This document shows, in pieces, positions 1 through 6,395 of a stretch of 11,906 nucleotides of DNA (position 1 is the stretch's first letter; the number at the start of each line of letters is the position of its first letter). This stretch comes from JANMZR01 sp031383555. GTDB lineage: Bacteria > Bacteroidota > Bacteroidia > Cytophagales > Spirosomataceae. The notes below the pieces were generated by a model that saw only the letters and a list, made by a program, of their open reading frames with translations, made no database searches and was not told the DNA's origin. The DNA is taken from assembly GCA_031383555.1 (NCBI GenBank), contig JANMZR010000392.1, positions 1 to 11,906 on the forward strand, read 5' to 3'. Made by a program: the position numbers and the translations under genes.

Positions 1-2
1 AA

Positions 3-131
3 ATGATGACCTTCACAACCGACCTGACAGGTGCCGCGCAGGTGCCACCGGTAGACACTGCTGCCACTGGTACAGCTGAACTGAAGGTCGATACCGACGC
101 AAATCTGATGCCTCGGCCATGCTTGATGTAA
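3..131 (+). pseudogene. CHRD-domain protein fragment (both ends missing)
   Basis: The frame beginning at base 3 reads as the start of a CHRD domain: F-T-T-D-L-T-G-A-A-Q-V-P-P-V-D-T-A-A-T-G-T-A, then E-L-K-V-D-T-D-A. CHRD domains (named after chordin) typically open with a 'LsGaqevPPvdTpAtGtat' pattern and occur in secreted bacterial proteins of unclear role. The match breaks down after about base 105 (A-N-L-M-P-R-P-C-L-M) and the frame stops with TAA at 129-131, where a full domain would run on for roughly 80 residues. The left side is open at the window edge, so a signal peptide would lie outside; the ATGs at 3 and 6 need not be starts. The stretch is visibly more GC-rich than the rest of the window and runs out of frame into the S74 protein. 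It is therefore a gene fragment, from a real deletion or from a misjoined assembly. Confidence 0.6.
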
Positions 132-1558
132 CCTCCACCACAAAAGGAATGCTTATACCCCGCATGACAAGTTCGCAGCGCACAGGCATAGCTTCGCCTG
201 CCACAGGTTTGTTGGTATATGATACTGATACGCAATCCTTTTGGTTTCGAAACAATAGCGTTTGGGCAAACTTAATTGGCAGCAGCAGCGGATGGAGCTT
301 ACAAGGCAACAATGCCGGGGTTGATGACTTTATAGGCACCACGAATAATCAATCGCTACTTTTTAAAGCCAATAGTCAGCAAGCTGGAAAAATTGATTTA
401 CTCTTAAATAATGCATTTTGGGGCAATGGTGCTGGATTAGCTAACACAACCGGCTGGTCCAACACCGCAAATGGTACAAACTCTCTAAATGAAAACTCAA
501 CGGGTAATGAAAACACTGCATTTGGTTTTAGCTCCCTTCAAAATAACACAACTGGAAATGATAACACTGCTAGCGGGGCATATTCACTTAAGGAGAACAC
601 TACTGGCATCGAAAATACTGCAAATGGAGCATGGGCACTTCAATACAACACCATTGGCTTTTCAAATACTGCTATCGGTTCTGGTGCGCTCACTATAAAC
701 ACAAGTGGCTTTTATAACACTGCTATAGGGGGAGGGGCACTTAATAGAAACACAACTGGAGCTAAGAACACTGCCAATGGCGTAAATGCTCTAAATAAAA
801 ACACAACGGGTAATGTTAACTCAGCAAATGGTCAAGATGCGCTTTTTTACAACACAACCGGCAGTTACAACACAGCAAATGGTGAAACTGCGCTTTTTTA
901 CAACACAACGGGTAGTTACAATACAGCAAATGGGTCTAATGCACTATTAAATAATACTTTAGGTACAAATAATACAGCAATTGGATTTGAAAGTGGGAAT
1001 GCGAATATTACTGGCAATAATAATACGTTTTTAGGGAATCAGGCCAATGTTTCTGCAGATGGTTTTAACAATGCTACTGCTATTGGGGCAAATACAATAG
1101 TAGATGCCAGCAATAAAATACGGATTGGCAATGCAAATGTGACTGTAATTGAAGGGTCTGTAGCCTGGAGCACCCCTTCTGATAGGCGCTTGAAAGAAAA
1201 TATTACCCTAAATAACCGACTTGGCCTTAATTTTATCATGCAACTACAGCCTGTCAATTATAATTATATCGCTGACAAAACCAAGGTATTACACGAAGGT
1301 TTTATTGCTCAGGATATTGAGGAAATTATAAAAAAACTTAATTTGCCTTTCAATGGCCTTAAAAAAACGGCCACCGGCATGTATTCGCTTGCCTATTCTG
1401 ATTTTTTGATGCCGCTGGTGAATGCAGTAAAAGAACAACAAAGCCAAATTGAAAGTTTAAAAAAAGAAAATGAAATATTGAAAGAACTAGCCGCCAGAAT
1501 AGCTGCTTTGGAAGAAACAAAATCAGCAAACAGCAGACAGGCTTTTACAGAAAAGTGA
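119..1558 (+). CDS. Repeat-rich surface/fibre protein with C-terminal S74 chaperone domain, N-terminus missing
   Basis: Three parts are visible. Residues 1-50 match the Bacteroidota surface-protein motif 'SAxLDVxSTTKGxLxPRMT...SPATGLLVYDTDTxSFWF'. Residues 98-301 are twelve 17-residue repeats (N-T-A-N-G-x-x-A-L-x-x-N-T-T-G-x-x), like YadA-head or trimeric-fibre beta-roll repeats. Residues ~350-440 are a Peptidase_S74 (endosialidase chaperone) domain with T-P-S-D-R-R-L-K-E-N-I, Q-P-V-N-Y-N-Y and H-E-G-F-I-A-Q-D-I, followed by a coiled coil (~434-468). In this family the domain folds the stalk as a trimer and cleaves itself off; the Ser-Lys pair would be S354 and K359. The ATG at 119 lies inside the conserved N-terminal motif: the five codons before it (S-D-A-S-A) still fit the family, but TGA at 77-79 closes the frame. 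The true start and signal peptide are therefore lost, and the gene may be a 5'-truncated remnant. No type IX sorting domain is seen. Fibre or cell-surface display is inferred. Confidence 0.85.
   Translation: MLDVTSTTKGMLIPRMTSSQRTGIASPATGLLVYDTDTQSFWFRNNSVWANLIGSSSGWSLQGNNAGVDDFIGTTNNQSLLFKANSQQAGKIDLLLNNAFWGNGAGLANTTGWSNTANGTNSLNENSTGNENTAFGFSSLQNNTTGNDNTASGAYSLKENTTGIENTANGAWALQYNTIGFSNTAIGSGALTINTSGFYNTAIGGGALNRNTTGAKNTANGVNALNKNTTGNVNSANGQDALFYNTTGSYNTANGETALFYNTTGSYNTANGSNALLNNTLGTNNTAIGFESGNANITGNNNTFLGNQANVSADGFNNATAIGANTIVDASNKIRIGNANVTVIEGSVAWSTPSDRRLKENITLNNRLGLNFIMQLQPVNYNYIADKTKVLHEGFIAQDIEEIIKKLNLPFNGLKKTATGMYSLAYSDFLMPLVNAVKEQQSQIESLKKENEILKELAARIAALEETKSANSRQAFTEK
410..1021 (+). 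repeat. Twelve in-frame 51-bp tandem repeats
   Basis: Each unit encodes 17 residues on the pattern N-T-A-x-G-x-x-A-L-x-x-N-T-T-G-x-x. The first unit (410-460) is degenerate and the last (971-1021) loses the A-L position. Units at 818-868 and 869-919 are almost identical at DNA level (the stretch GCGCTTTTTTACAACACAAC is shared exactly), which indicates a recent duplication. Length variation by recombination between units is likely, and the array is also a place where short-read assemblies collapse. Confidence 0.9.
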
Positions 1559-1673
1559 TTTGGGGCTAAAGATTTATAAAATACCACTAGAATTGTTGCT
1601 GAATTTTGATTTATAAACTTAAACAGAAGCCTATAAAAAGTTAGCCAACTATTAATTAAGGTCGGTATCATTG

Positions 1674-1830
1674 TCGTGGTTATCCATTTCGGCCAACCAC
1701 AATAGCCAACCTTTAATTTAGGTCAGTTTTGTTTTATGGAAAATCCTTAAATCAAACAAAAATTTCAATATTCTTGGCTTCTTAATTGTTGAAAAAGAGT
1801 CGTTTGATTGGCCGAAATGGCCAACCAAGG
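1674..1830 (+). repeat. Inverted-repeat element, copy 1 (157 bp)
   Basis: The left end (1674-1698, containing CCATTTCGGCCAAC) and the right end (1806-1830, containing GATTGGCCGAAATGGCC) are inverted repeats that agree at 20 of 25 positions. The interior, with AATTTAGGTCAGTTTTG, TTATGGAAAATCCTTAAA and TGAAAAAGAGTC, recurs at 6188-6345 and in part at 11833-11906. No open frame is conserved between copies, so this is a small non-coding element of MITE or structured-repeat type. Just upstream, 1640-1667 (TTAGCCAACTATTAATTAAG) resembles the element's own interior at 1702-1729, which suggests a nested or partly duplicated insertion. No clear target-site duplication is visible. Confidence 0.75.
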
Positions 1831-2092
1831 TATAAATCAAATCCAAAAAAGTAGCAATCGCCTCGAAATCCACTAGATTCCCGACCAAATTTGGCGTCGT
1901 ACAACGTGACCATCCAGCTGCCCGCCCGCCCCTATTTTGAGGTGAGCAAATTTTTCCGTAAACTTGTAGTACCTTGGCAATTCACCTCAAAACATGGCGA
2001 ATTCTTAAGTATTAGAGGCAATTTATGAACTCGACATTTATTGGAATTTAAAAAATATAATCAGGAAGTATCCTTTATTTAAAAATGATATT
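1831..2092. other. Non-coding spacer with a perfect 11-bp inverted repeat
   Basis: TTTTGAGGTGA at 1935-1945 is exactly complementary to TCACCTCAAAA at 1982-1992, with a 36-base loop. The sequence just before it (about 1895-1934) is much more GC-rich than its surroundings. One plus-strand frame is open from 1855 to 2028 without an ATG and ends ...F-F-R-K-L-V-V-P-W-Q-F-T-S-K-H-G-E-F; I do not recognise it as any family. The rest (2029-2092) is the AT-rich leader of the next gene, with no clear TAnnTTTG box. The inverted repeat could be a structured RNA, a terminator-like element or an old insertion end. Confidence 0.4.
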
Positions 2093-3280
2093 ATGCGAAA
2101 ACATTTTTTCATACAATTAAGTCTTTTAGCTGTTCTATTCCTTTGCATTGGCATAAAATCAGTTCAAGCTCAAGTTTCTTTACTTAATCAGGCGCTTGAC
2201 ACTCTTTTTGAAAACCATATAGCCAAAAAAGAAATGGCAGGTACAGTTTGTCTTATCACCCAAAATGGGAAGATTATTTACAACAAATGCTTTGGCTACA
2301 GTAATATCGAAAAAGAACTTTCTATGCAAACCGGGACTTACTTTCGAATGAAATCAATGCTTAAGCCACTTATTACATTGGCTATTTTAAAATTAGTACA
2401 AGAGGGAAGAATTAATCTAGATGATCCGGCAACTAAATATTTTCCAGAACTGAATGATAAGAAAGTTGGTGTAAAAAAGGATAGCGCTATTGAATACGTT
2501 GCTGCCATCAGGCCAATTACTTTACGACATTTATTAAGTCATTCTTCTGGTTTAGGGAGCTATTGGAACGCAGGAGCTTTAAAAAGCATTTTTATAAAAT
2601 ATGATAGCATAGCTTTCCCAAGTTTCAAAGATTCTATAGAAGCTTATATGAGGCTTCCCCTTATCGATCAGCCTGGGGATAGGTGGCACTATGGATTAGG
2701 GCATCTTATCATGGCATATCTGATTGAAAAGGTTAGTGGGATTTCATATAAAGAATTTTTAAAAAAAGAAATCTTCCTTCCACTAAAAATGAATAAAACA
2801 ACTTTCCAATTGCCGAAGGGAAAAGAGAACGAGCTTGCGCAATATTACAGTTTGACATTGGGGCAATTTAAAAAGACTTTAAAAGACTCTACATACACAG
2901 GTGGTGACGACCTAATGTCAACTGTTGAAGACTATTACAAGTTTTGCACTCTGTTAATAAATAATGGAAAACTAAATGGAAAATCATTTATCCGTAAAAA
3001 TCTGATGAAGGAATTCATTACCCCGGTTGTTGGCCTGAACGCAGAAGAAATATCTTGACACAAAGGATATGCATTTGCATTGGGAGTTTCGGTACGGATA
3101 AATGAAGGTAAAGCTGATTTCAAAGGAAGTTTGGGTGATTATGGATGGATAGGTATTAATAATACTGCTTTTTGGATTGACCCCAAAAAACAAATAATCG
3201 GAATCGTTCTCAGCCAGTCCTATTATAATATGTATCGACTTTCAAAAGCTGTAAAGAATGTTGTTTATACTTTTTTCTAA
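2093..3280 (+). pseudogene. Secreted beta-lactamase-family serine hydrolase, broken by an in-frame TGA
   Basis: The frame encodes a beta-lactamase/penicillin-binding-protein-like serine hydrolase (the PF00144 type, which includes esterases and D-amino peptidases). A signal peptide covers about residues 1-26 (cut after S-V-Q-A). The S-x-x-K nucleophile motif is S88-M-L-K91; the L-L-S-H-S-S-G-L block is at 147-154; the Y-x-N-like position is Y200 in R-W-H-Y-G-L-G-H; and G-G-D-D-L-M-S-T-V-E-D is at 270-280. TGA at 3056-3058 ends the first part at residue 321, yet the same frame continues to 3280 with clear family sequence (H-K-G-Y-A-F-A-L-G-V-S-V, then G-D-Y-G-W-I-G, the usual third motif region). 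The full length would be ~395 codons, normal for the family. A single TGG-to-TGA change is the simplest cause. TGA is a normal stop elsewhere in the window (1558, 5382, 7019), so recoding is unlikely. The truncated product would lack the third active-site motif; a sequencing error is the alternative. Confidence 0.85.
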
Positions 3281-3620
3281 AACTATTCAAACAAAATGAA
3301 ATTGTAATTTCTACTAATAACTTAGGTTTTTTGGCGGCTGAAAGCCAAGCTATGAAACCTATGTTGAACTATCGAGGACGCCTAGTTCTTCGGTGGCGGT
3401 CAGTGCATGGCTAGGCCTTTTTTCTTTTTATGGAGTTTTCGTACTGAGACTTAGCGCATTGGAAGCAGGTTTTTACCTGATTTTTTTTGGTTCTTTATTT
3501 GGTTTATTTTTTTGTTTTTAGCGATTTTAGTTCATTTAGGCATATAAACTTTTGCTGTCGAAAAATTGCAGCAGCCAGCCTCATAGGTAAGATGAACATT
3601 ATAGTTTTAGAAATTTTAAT
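3281..3620. other. Gene-free stretch with inverted repeats
   Basis: No supportable gene is seen. Short inverted pairs are present: AGGTTT (3324-3329) with AAACCT (3355-3360), and GCCTAG (3380-3385) with CTAGGC (3411-3416). The TAACTTAGG near 3317-3325 faintly resembles the TAACATTTAG that opens the cassette-like sites at 5449 and 7080, but the likeness is too weak to call another site. A plus-strand frame at 3487-3711 is open but reads like random AT-rich sequence and overlaps the minus-strand remnant described next. Confidence 0.4.
3380..3428 (+). terminator. Possible intrinsic terminator
   Basis: A six-base-pair stem, GCCTAG (3380-3385) with CTAGGC (3411-3416), is followed at once by C, six T, C and five T. 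The loop is long (25 bases) and the stem short. It lies ~100 bases after the serine-hydrolase frame, in the right orientation to end that transcript. Confidence 0.35.
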
Positions 3621-3806
3621 CTACATAAGATTCCAGTTGAGAAGGGTCGGCGGGCTGGCTAAAAGTTTTGTGATTGCTTCGTTCGATCCTAATGTCGGCA
3701 GTTCAAGCTGATAGCCGCCAAATGCATCGAATAGTTTTTGAAAGTACTTGGGCTGCGGCCAAGGATCGAAATACTCCGTTAAAAGCGGCGGATTAATACC
3801 GCAAAA
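3621..3806 (-). pseudogene. Decayed gene fragment of unknown family
   Basis: On the minus strand, between TAG at 3807-3809 and TAG at 3621-3623, there are 61 sense codons without an initiating ATG. The translation has a natural protein composition: G-I-N-P-P-L-L-T-E-Y-F-D-P-W-P-Q-P-K-Y-F and then F-D-A-F-G-G-Y-Q-L-E-L-P-T-L-G-S. It is richer in GC than the flanks and uses P, G and W codons that are uncommon in random AT-rich DNA here. I do not recognise the family. Upstream on the same strand all frames are soon closed, so only an internal or C-terminal piece survives. It may have arrived as a fragment or be what remains of a resident gene. Confidence 0.45.
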
Positions 3807-4027
3807 CTATCTACATCTTAACTGGCACGCTGGACGAGCGAATTAGCTCATATCTCATCAGGCGATTTTTTTGTCATATTAATAATTAAGTTTAAATTAG
3901 CATTAAAATTATGAATTTTGACGAGGAAAGCTACCGAGGGTTTATTTGAACATCATATTTAATAAATTGTGGGCAAACGTAATATTCCTGAGCATTTTAT
4001 TCACTATTTTACATTTGTTCAGGCTGA

Positions 4028-4210
4028 CGATTTACTAAAAAAGAATTTGAATTTAACCTCAGCATTTGTAATTTTTTTGGCTTTGGGTTACGTCCTGACG
4101 TATTCCAAATCTCACTTCTGCTTAAAGCCCTGTTCGTTTGCGACATGCTTGGGCGACAGTGCGAACTTGAAACTTTGGTGCAAGAAATTAACTTTGACAA
4201 AACAAAATAA
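4028..4210 (+). pseudogene. Possible effector-associated-domain (EAD-like) remnant, 60 codons
   Basis: The frame from CGA 4028 (after TGA 4025-4027) to TAA 4208-4210 is open and has no ATG near its beginning. It reads R-F-T-K-K-E-F-E-F-N-L-S-I-C-N-F-F-G-F-G, then L-R-P-D-V-F, then K-A-L-F-V-C-D-M-L-G-R-Q-C-E-L-E-T-L-V-Q-E-I-N. The spacing of 'F-x-x-x-E-F' near the start and 'A-L-x-x-x-x-x-x-x-R-x-x-x-L-E-x-L-V-Q-E-I' at the end recalls small helical adaptor domains found in bacterial conflict proteins (effector-associated domains). That likeness is from memory and not decisive. It may be the decayed stub of a larger protein. The promoter of the next gene lies inside its last codons, so nothing downstream belongs to it. 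Confidence 0.3.
4167..4196 (+). promoter_or_regulatory. Bacteroidota-type promoter for the GNAT-like gene
   Basis: TTG at 4167-4169 and TAACTTTG at 4189-4196 are 19 bases apart, matching the phylum's -33 TTG / -7 TAnnTTTG pattern. A start about seven bases downstream would give a leader of ~58 bases before the ATG at 4261. Confidence 0.6.
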
Positions 4211-4260
4211 ACGGGGAAGCTGAAAACCGGTTAGAGTAAGCCACATTAAATTCTAAAATT

Positions 4261-5382
4261 ATGAACATAAGTAATGTCACCACTATTGACCCATCCAATA
4301 AATCAGCTTTAAAGCGGTTTATTTCGTTGGAACGAAAATTAATGAAAGACTATCCATATTACATTTCTGAAATAGAAGATGATGTGGCAAAGATGTTGAC
4401 CCAAAAGAATCTGATGTTTAAAGAGATGGAATTGGGTTTGTTCGTTGTTTCAAAATCGGGAGAAGATGTAGGCCGATGTGCTACCATTATCAACAAAAAG
4501 TTTCAGGTCCAAAAGCAAACCGGTGCCGGGTTTATTGGCTTTTTTGCTGCTGCTGAGGGCTGTGAGCAGGAAGTAGCAGAAATGATTCGGCAAGCCGAGA
4601 ATTGGCTAAAAGAAAGAGGCGTAACCAAAGTAATAGCACCAGCCAACGGAGGGGCTCCGAACGCCATGGGATTTATGGTAACCGGATTTAATGAAGATCC
4701 AATGTTTCCTTTTCCATGGAATCCTCCATATTACAAGGGTTATATTGAATCGCTGAATTTCCAACCAACTTACCCAATGTGGTATTATGAAGTGGATTTT
4801 ACCAGCGAAAAATACAGAGCTGCAAAAAGCCGGTATGCAAACTATGATGCAGCAGTTATCCGACCTGTTTCAAAAAAGAACTGGGATAAAGACATTGAAA
4901 TTGTAGCAGACATGCTTAATGAGACTTTTGTTCATGAGTGGGAGTTTGCAAAATTAAGTCATGCTGAAATGAAAGAGTTTATGGGACCTATGAAAGATGC
5001 CCTGGCTCCTCAACAAATACTGATTGCCGAAGTTGACGGGAAGCCGGCTGGTTTTTGCTTTGCTGTGCCAGACTTAACCCCGCTTTTTCGAACATTCAAC
5101 GGGAAGATTGGCTTGATTGCCATTTTCAAACTAATAACTGGGGCTGCTAAAAAATTTAAACGGGCAGGAATTTTAGGTATCGGAGTTACTGATACATACA
5201 AAGGAAAAGGTTTAGCAAAAGCAATAGCCATGAAAATGTATGACTATCATGAATCATTGGGTCTGAAGAGCAGCTTATACTTTCCAGTAAATGAAAGCAA
5301 TAAGGACTCCAGAGGTTTTGCAGAATCCATTGGCGGAAAAGGGCGATTGATGTATCAGGTTTATGACAAAGTATTAAGTTGA
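4261..5382 (+). CDS. GNAT-superfamily N-acetyltransferase-like protein (YghO-like)
   Basis: The 373-residue product resembles the uncharacterised YghO-type proteins, two GNAT-like halves in one chain. The first half has G-F-I-G-F-F-A-A-A-E (90-99), A-E-N-W-L-K-E-R-G (112-120) and the hallmark block G-F-M-V-T-G-F-N-E-D-P-M-F with W-N-P-P-Y-Y-K-G-Y-I (137-162), which in this family follows an N-rich loop. The second half has a typical acetyl-CoA-binding motif A: G-I-G-V-T-D-T-Y-K-G-K-G-L-A-K-A-I (306-322). Substrate unknown; probably cytoplasmic, with no signal peptide. The start is set by the ATG at 4261 with an AT-rich leader and the promoter at 4167-4196. It is followed by an attC-like site (5449-5654), not by a terminator or a co-transcribed neighbour, consistent with a gene-cassette unit. 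The GNAT fold call is firm; acetyltransferase activity is inferred. Confidence 0.8.
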   Translation: MNISNVTTIDPSNKSALKRFISLERKLMKDYPYYISEIEDDVAKMLTQKNLMFKEMELGLFVVSKSGEDVGRCATIINKKFQVQKQTGAGFIGFFAAAEGCEQEVAEMIRQAENWLKERGVTKVIAPANGGAPNAMGFMVTGFNEDPMFPFPWNPPYYKGYIESLNFQPTYPMWYYEVDFTSEKYRAAKSRYANYDAAVIRPVSKKNWDKDIEIVADMLNETFVHEWEFAKLSHAEMKEFMGPMKDALAPQQILIAEVDGKPAGFCFAVPDLTPLFRTFNGKIGLIAIFKLITGAAKKFKRAGILGIGVTDTYKGKGLAKAIAMKMYDYHESLGLKSSLYFPVNESNKDSRGFAESIGGKGRLMYQVYDKVLS

Positions 5383-5448
5383 GCAGACAAAATTCATGAC
5401 TGTCCGAGATTGCATACAATGCTTCAAATGAGGAGTAGCACGAACGAA

Positions 5449-5654
5449 TAACATTTAGTAATCTAGAACATTGGGTTCTGTGCAAGTGTGGCTTGACAAA
5501 CAAACATCAGCCAATTGCAAATCCAAGCTGTGGTTTGGGCTGGACAAACAACTTTGAGCTTTAGTTCTTAATTTCAACATTATATTTTCAATCAGCAGCA
5601 GCTGTGGGCAGAATACTAATTGCACACCTGGCACAAAGCCCTGCCATTAGCGGT
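5449..5654 (+). repeat. attC-like cassette boundary site 1
   Basis: The site begins TAACATTTAG (5449-5458), identical to 7080-7089, and ends ATTAGCGGT (5646-5654), one base from the GTTAGCGGT at 6354. Inside are two imperfectly complementary arms: GGGTTCTGTGCAAGTGTG (5473-5490) against CACACCTGGCACAAAGCCC (5623-5641), sharing TGTGC, TGTG and GGG in register with small bulges. The right arm ends only four bases before the conserved end. Conserved ends around variable, bulged palindromic arms is how integron attC sites are built, but the core does not match the classical GTTRRRY exactly. It separates the GNAT-like gene from the SnoaL-like gene. Confidence 0.45.
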
Positions 5655-5672
5655 AACCTAAAAACAATTATT

Positions 5673-6116
5673 ATGAAATTAACTCTTTTCTTACTCTTAA
5701 GTATAACTTCAATAAATAGTTATTCTCAAGCCAAAAAGGATTCCATGGCTATCGTTAAATTGTTGAGAGATGATTATACAACAATGAACAAAAACACCGA
5801 TTTCTCTAAACACAAATCTAATTGTGCCGCCGATTATTTACTTATTGAAGGAGGAGAAATAGTAGCATTAGAAGGGGAAGCTGAGATGTACAAACAAATG
5901 GCAAAAAGGAATTACAACAGGAAAGATGATTTCGAATTTAAGAAAGTAAAAATATCAGGCGATTTTGCTTATGCGGTCTGGTATCTAAAGACCTACTATA
6001 AGTCAGATAGCACTAGCTTTACTATGGAATCGAATGAAAGTGCTGTTTTTAAAAAAATAAACGGTGAATGGAAAATTTCCCTTATTCATTCTACTCCAAT
6101 TGAAAAAAATAAATAA
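5673..6116 (+). CDS. Secreted SnoaL/DUF4440-like (NTF2-fold) protein
   Basis: 147 residues. A signal peptide spans about residues 1-19 (M-K-L-T-L-F-L-L-L-S-I-T-S-I-N-S-Y-S-Q). The mature part has the pattern of small NTF2-fold DUF4440 proteins: an N-terminal helix (I-V-K-L-L-R-D-D-Y), then strands such as D-F-E-F-K-K-V-K-I-S-G-D-F-A-Y-A-V-W-Y (~87-105) and a final E-S-A-V-F-K-K-I-N-G-E-W-K-I-S-L-I-H-S-T (~122-141), which is the family's typical 'vf.k.dGkWki..~hst' ending. Family members range from enzymes to binding proteins, so no reaction can be given; the location is probably periplasmic. An earlier in-frame ATG at 5604 would put the signal peptide inside the protein and reads through the cassette-like boundary, so 5673 is preferred. 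Cassette-like sites lie on both sides (end at 5654, next begins 6142), so it is likely an autonomous unit. Confidence 0.75.
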   Translation: MKLTLFLLLSITSINSYSQAKKDSMAIVKLLRDDYTTMNKNTDFSKHKSNCAADYLLIEGGEIVALEGEAEMYKQMAKRNYNRKDDFEFKKVKISGDFAYAVWYLKTYYKSDSTSFTMESNESAVFKKINGEWKISLIHSTPIEKNK

Positions 6117-6141
6117 CTACATTACCATGTCAGTCAAGGCT

Positions 6142-6362
6142 ACCGCTAACATTATGCTTTAGCCTTAGTTGGTAATAACACACATTGCCGTGGTTGTCCA
6201 TTTCGGCCAATCACTATAGCCAACCAATAATTTAGGTCGGTTTTGTATTATGGAAAATCCTTAAAACAAACAAAAATTTAAATATTCTTGACATTTTAAA
6301 TGTTTGAAAAAGAGTCATTTGATTGGCCGAAATGGCCTGCCAAGGAATAGAGAGTTAGCGGT
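6142..6362 (+). repeat. attC-like cassette boundary site 2, containing inverted-repeat element copy 2
   Basis: The outer ends are a perfect 9-bp inverted repeat: ACCGCTAAC (6142-6150) and GTTAGCGGT (6354-6362). Nested inside is the 158-bp inverted-repeat element at 6188-6345. Its left end (CCATTTCGGCCAATC, to 6212) and right end (GATTGGCCGAAATGG, from 6321) agree at 21 of 25 positions. The right arm finishes eight bases before the outer end, as in site 1. The interior is closely similar to copy 1 (shared TTATGGAAAATCCTTAAA, ACAAACAAAAATTT and TTGAAAAAGAGTC). This is the most complete copy in the window. Confidence 0.7.
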
Positions 6363-6395
6363 CAGCTTAAAACAGCATCCTAGATAATTTAAAAG

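Noticed and set aside
461..1021. Regularly spaced repeats that could be taken for a CRISPR array
   Set aside because: The period is 51 bases, a multiple of three, in an open frame, with the whole unit conserved as protein; there are no unique spacers and no cas genes.
1855..2028. Open frame ending F-F-R-K-L-V-V-P-W-Q-F-T-S-K
   Set aside because: No ATG, no family recognised, and it contains a perfect inverted repeat that explains its constraint at least as well.
3056..3058. TGA read as tryptophan (alternative code)
   Set aside because: TGA ends three other well-supported genes (1558, 5382, 7019), and all other conserved Trp positions use TGG.
3487..3711. Plus-strand frame of 74 codons
   Set aside because: Composition is low-complexity and AT-driven, there is no leader or family likeness, and it overlaps a more protein-like minus-strand fragment.
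3969..4223. Plus-strand frame of 84 codons starting M-G-K-R-N
   Set aside because: The adjacent frame (4028-4210) has the more protein-like sequence; this one is rich in Cys, Phe and Ser with no domain pattern, and its end runs past the next gene's promoter.
5604..5672. Longer SnoaL-like protein starting at 5604
   Set aside because: It would place the signal peptide internally and translate the cassette-like boundary.
6188..6345. Short minus-strand frame (28 codons) inside the inverted-repeat element
   Set aside because: The matching stretch in copy 1 has stops in the same frame, so it is not conserved as a peptide.
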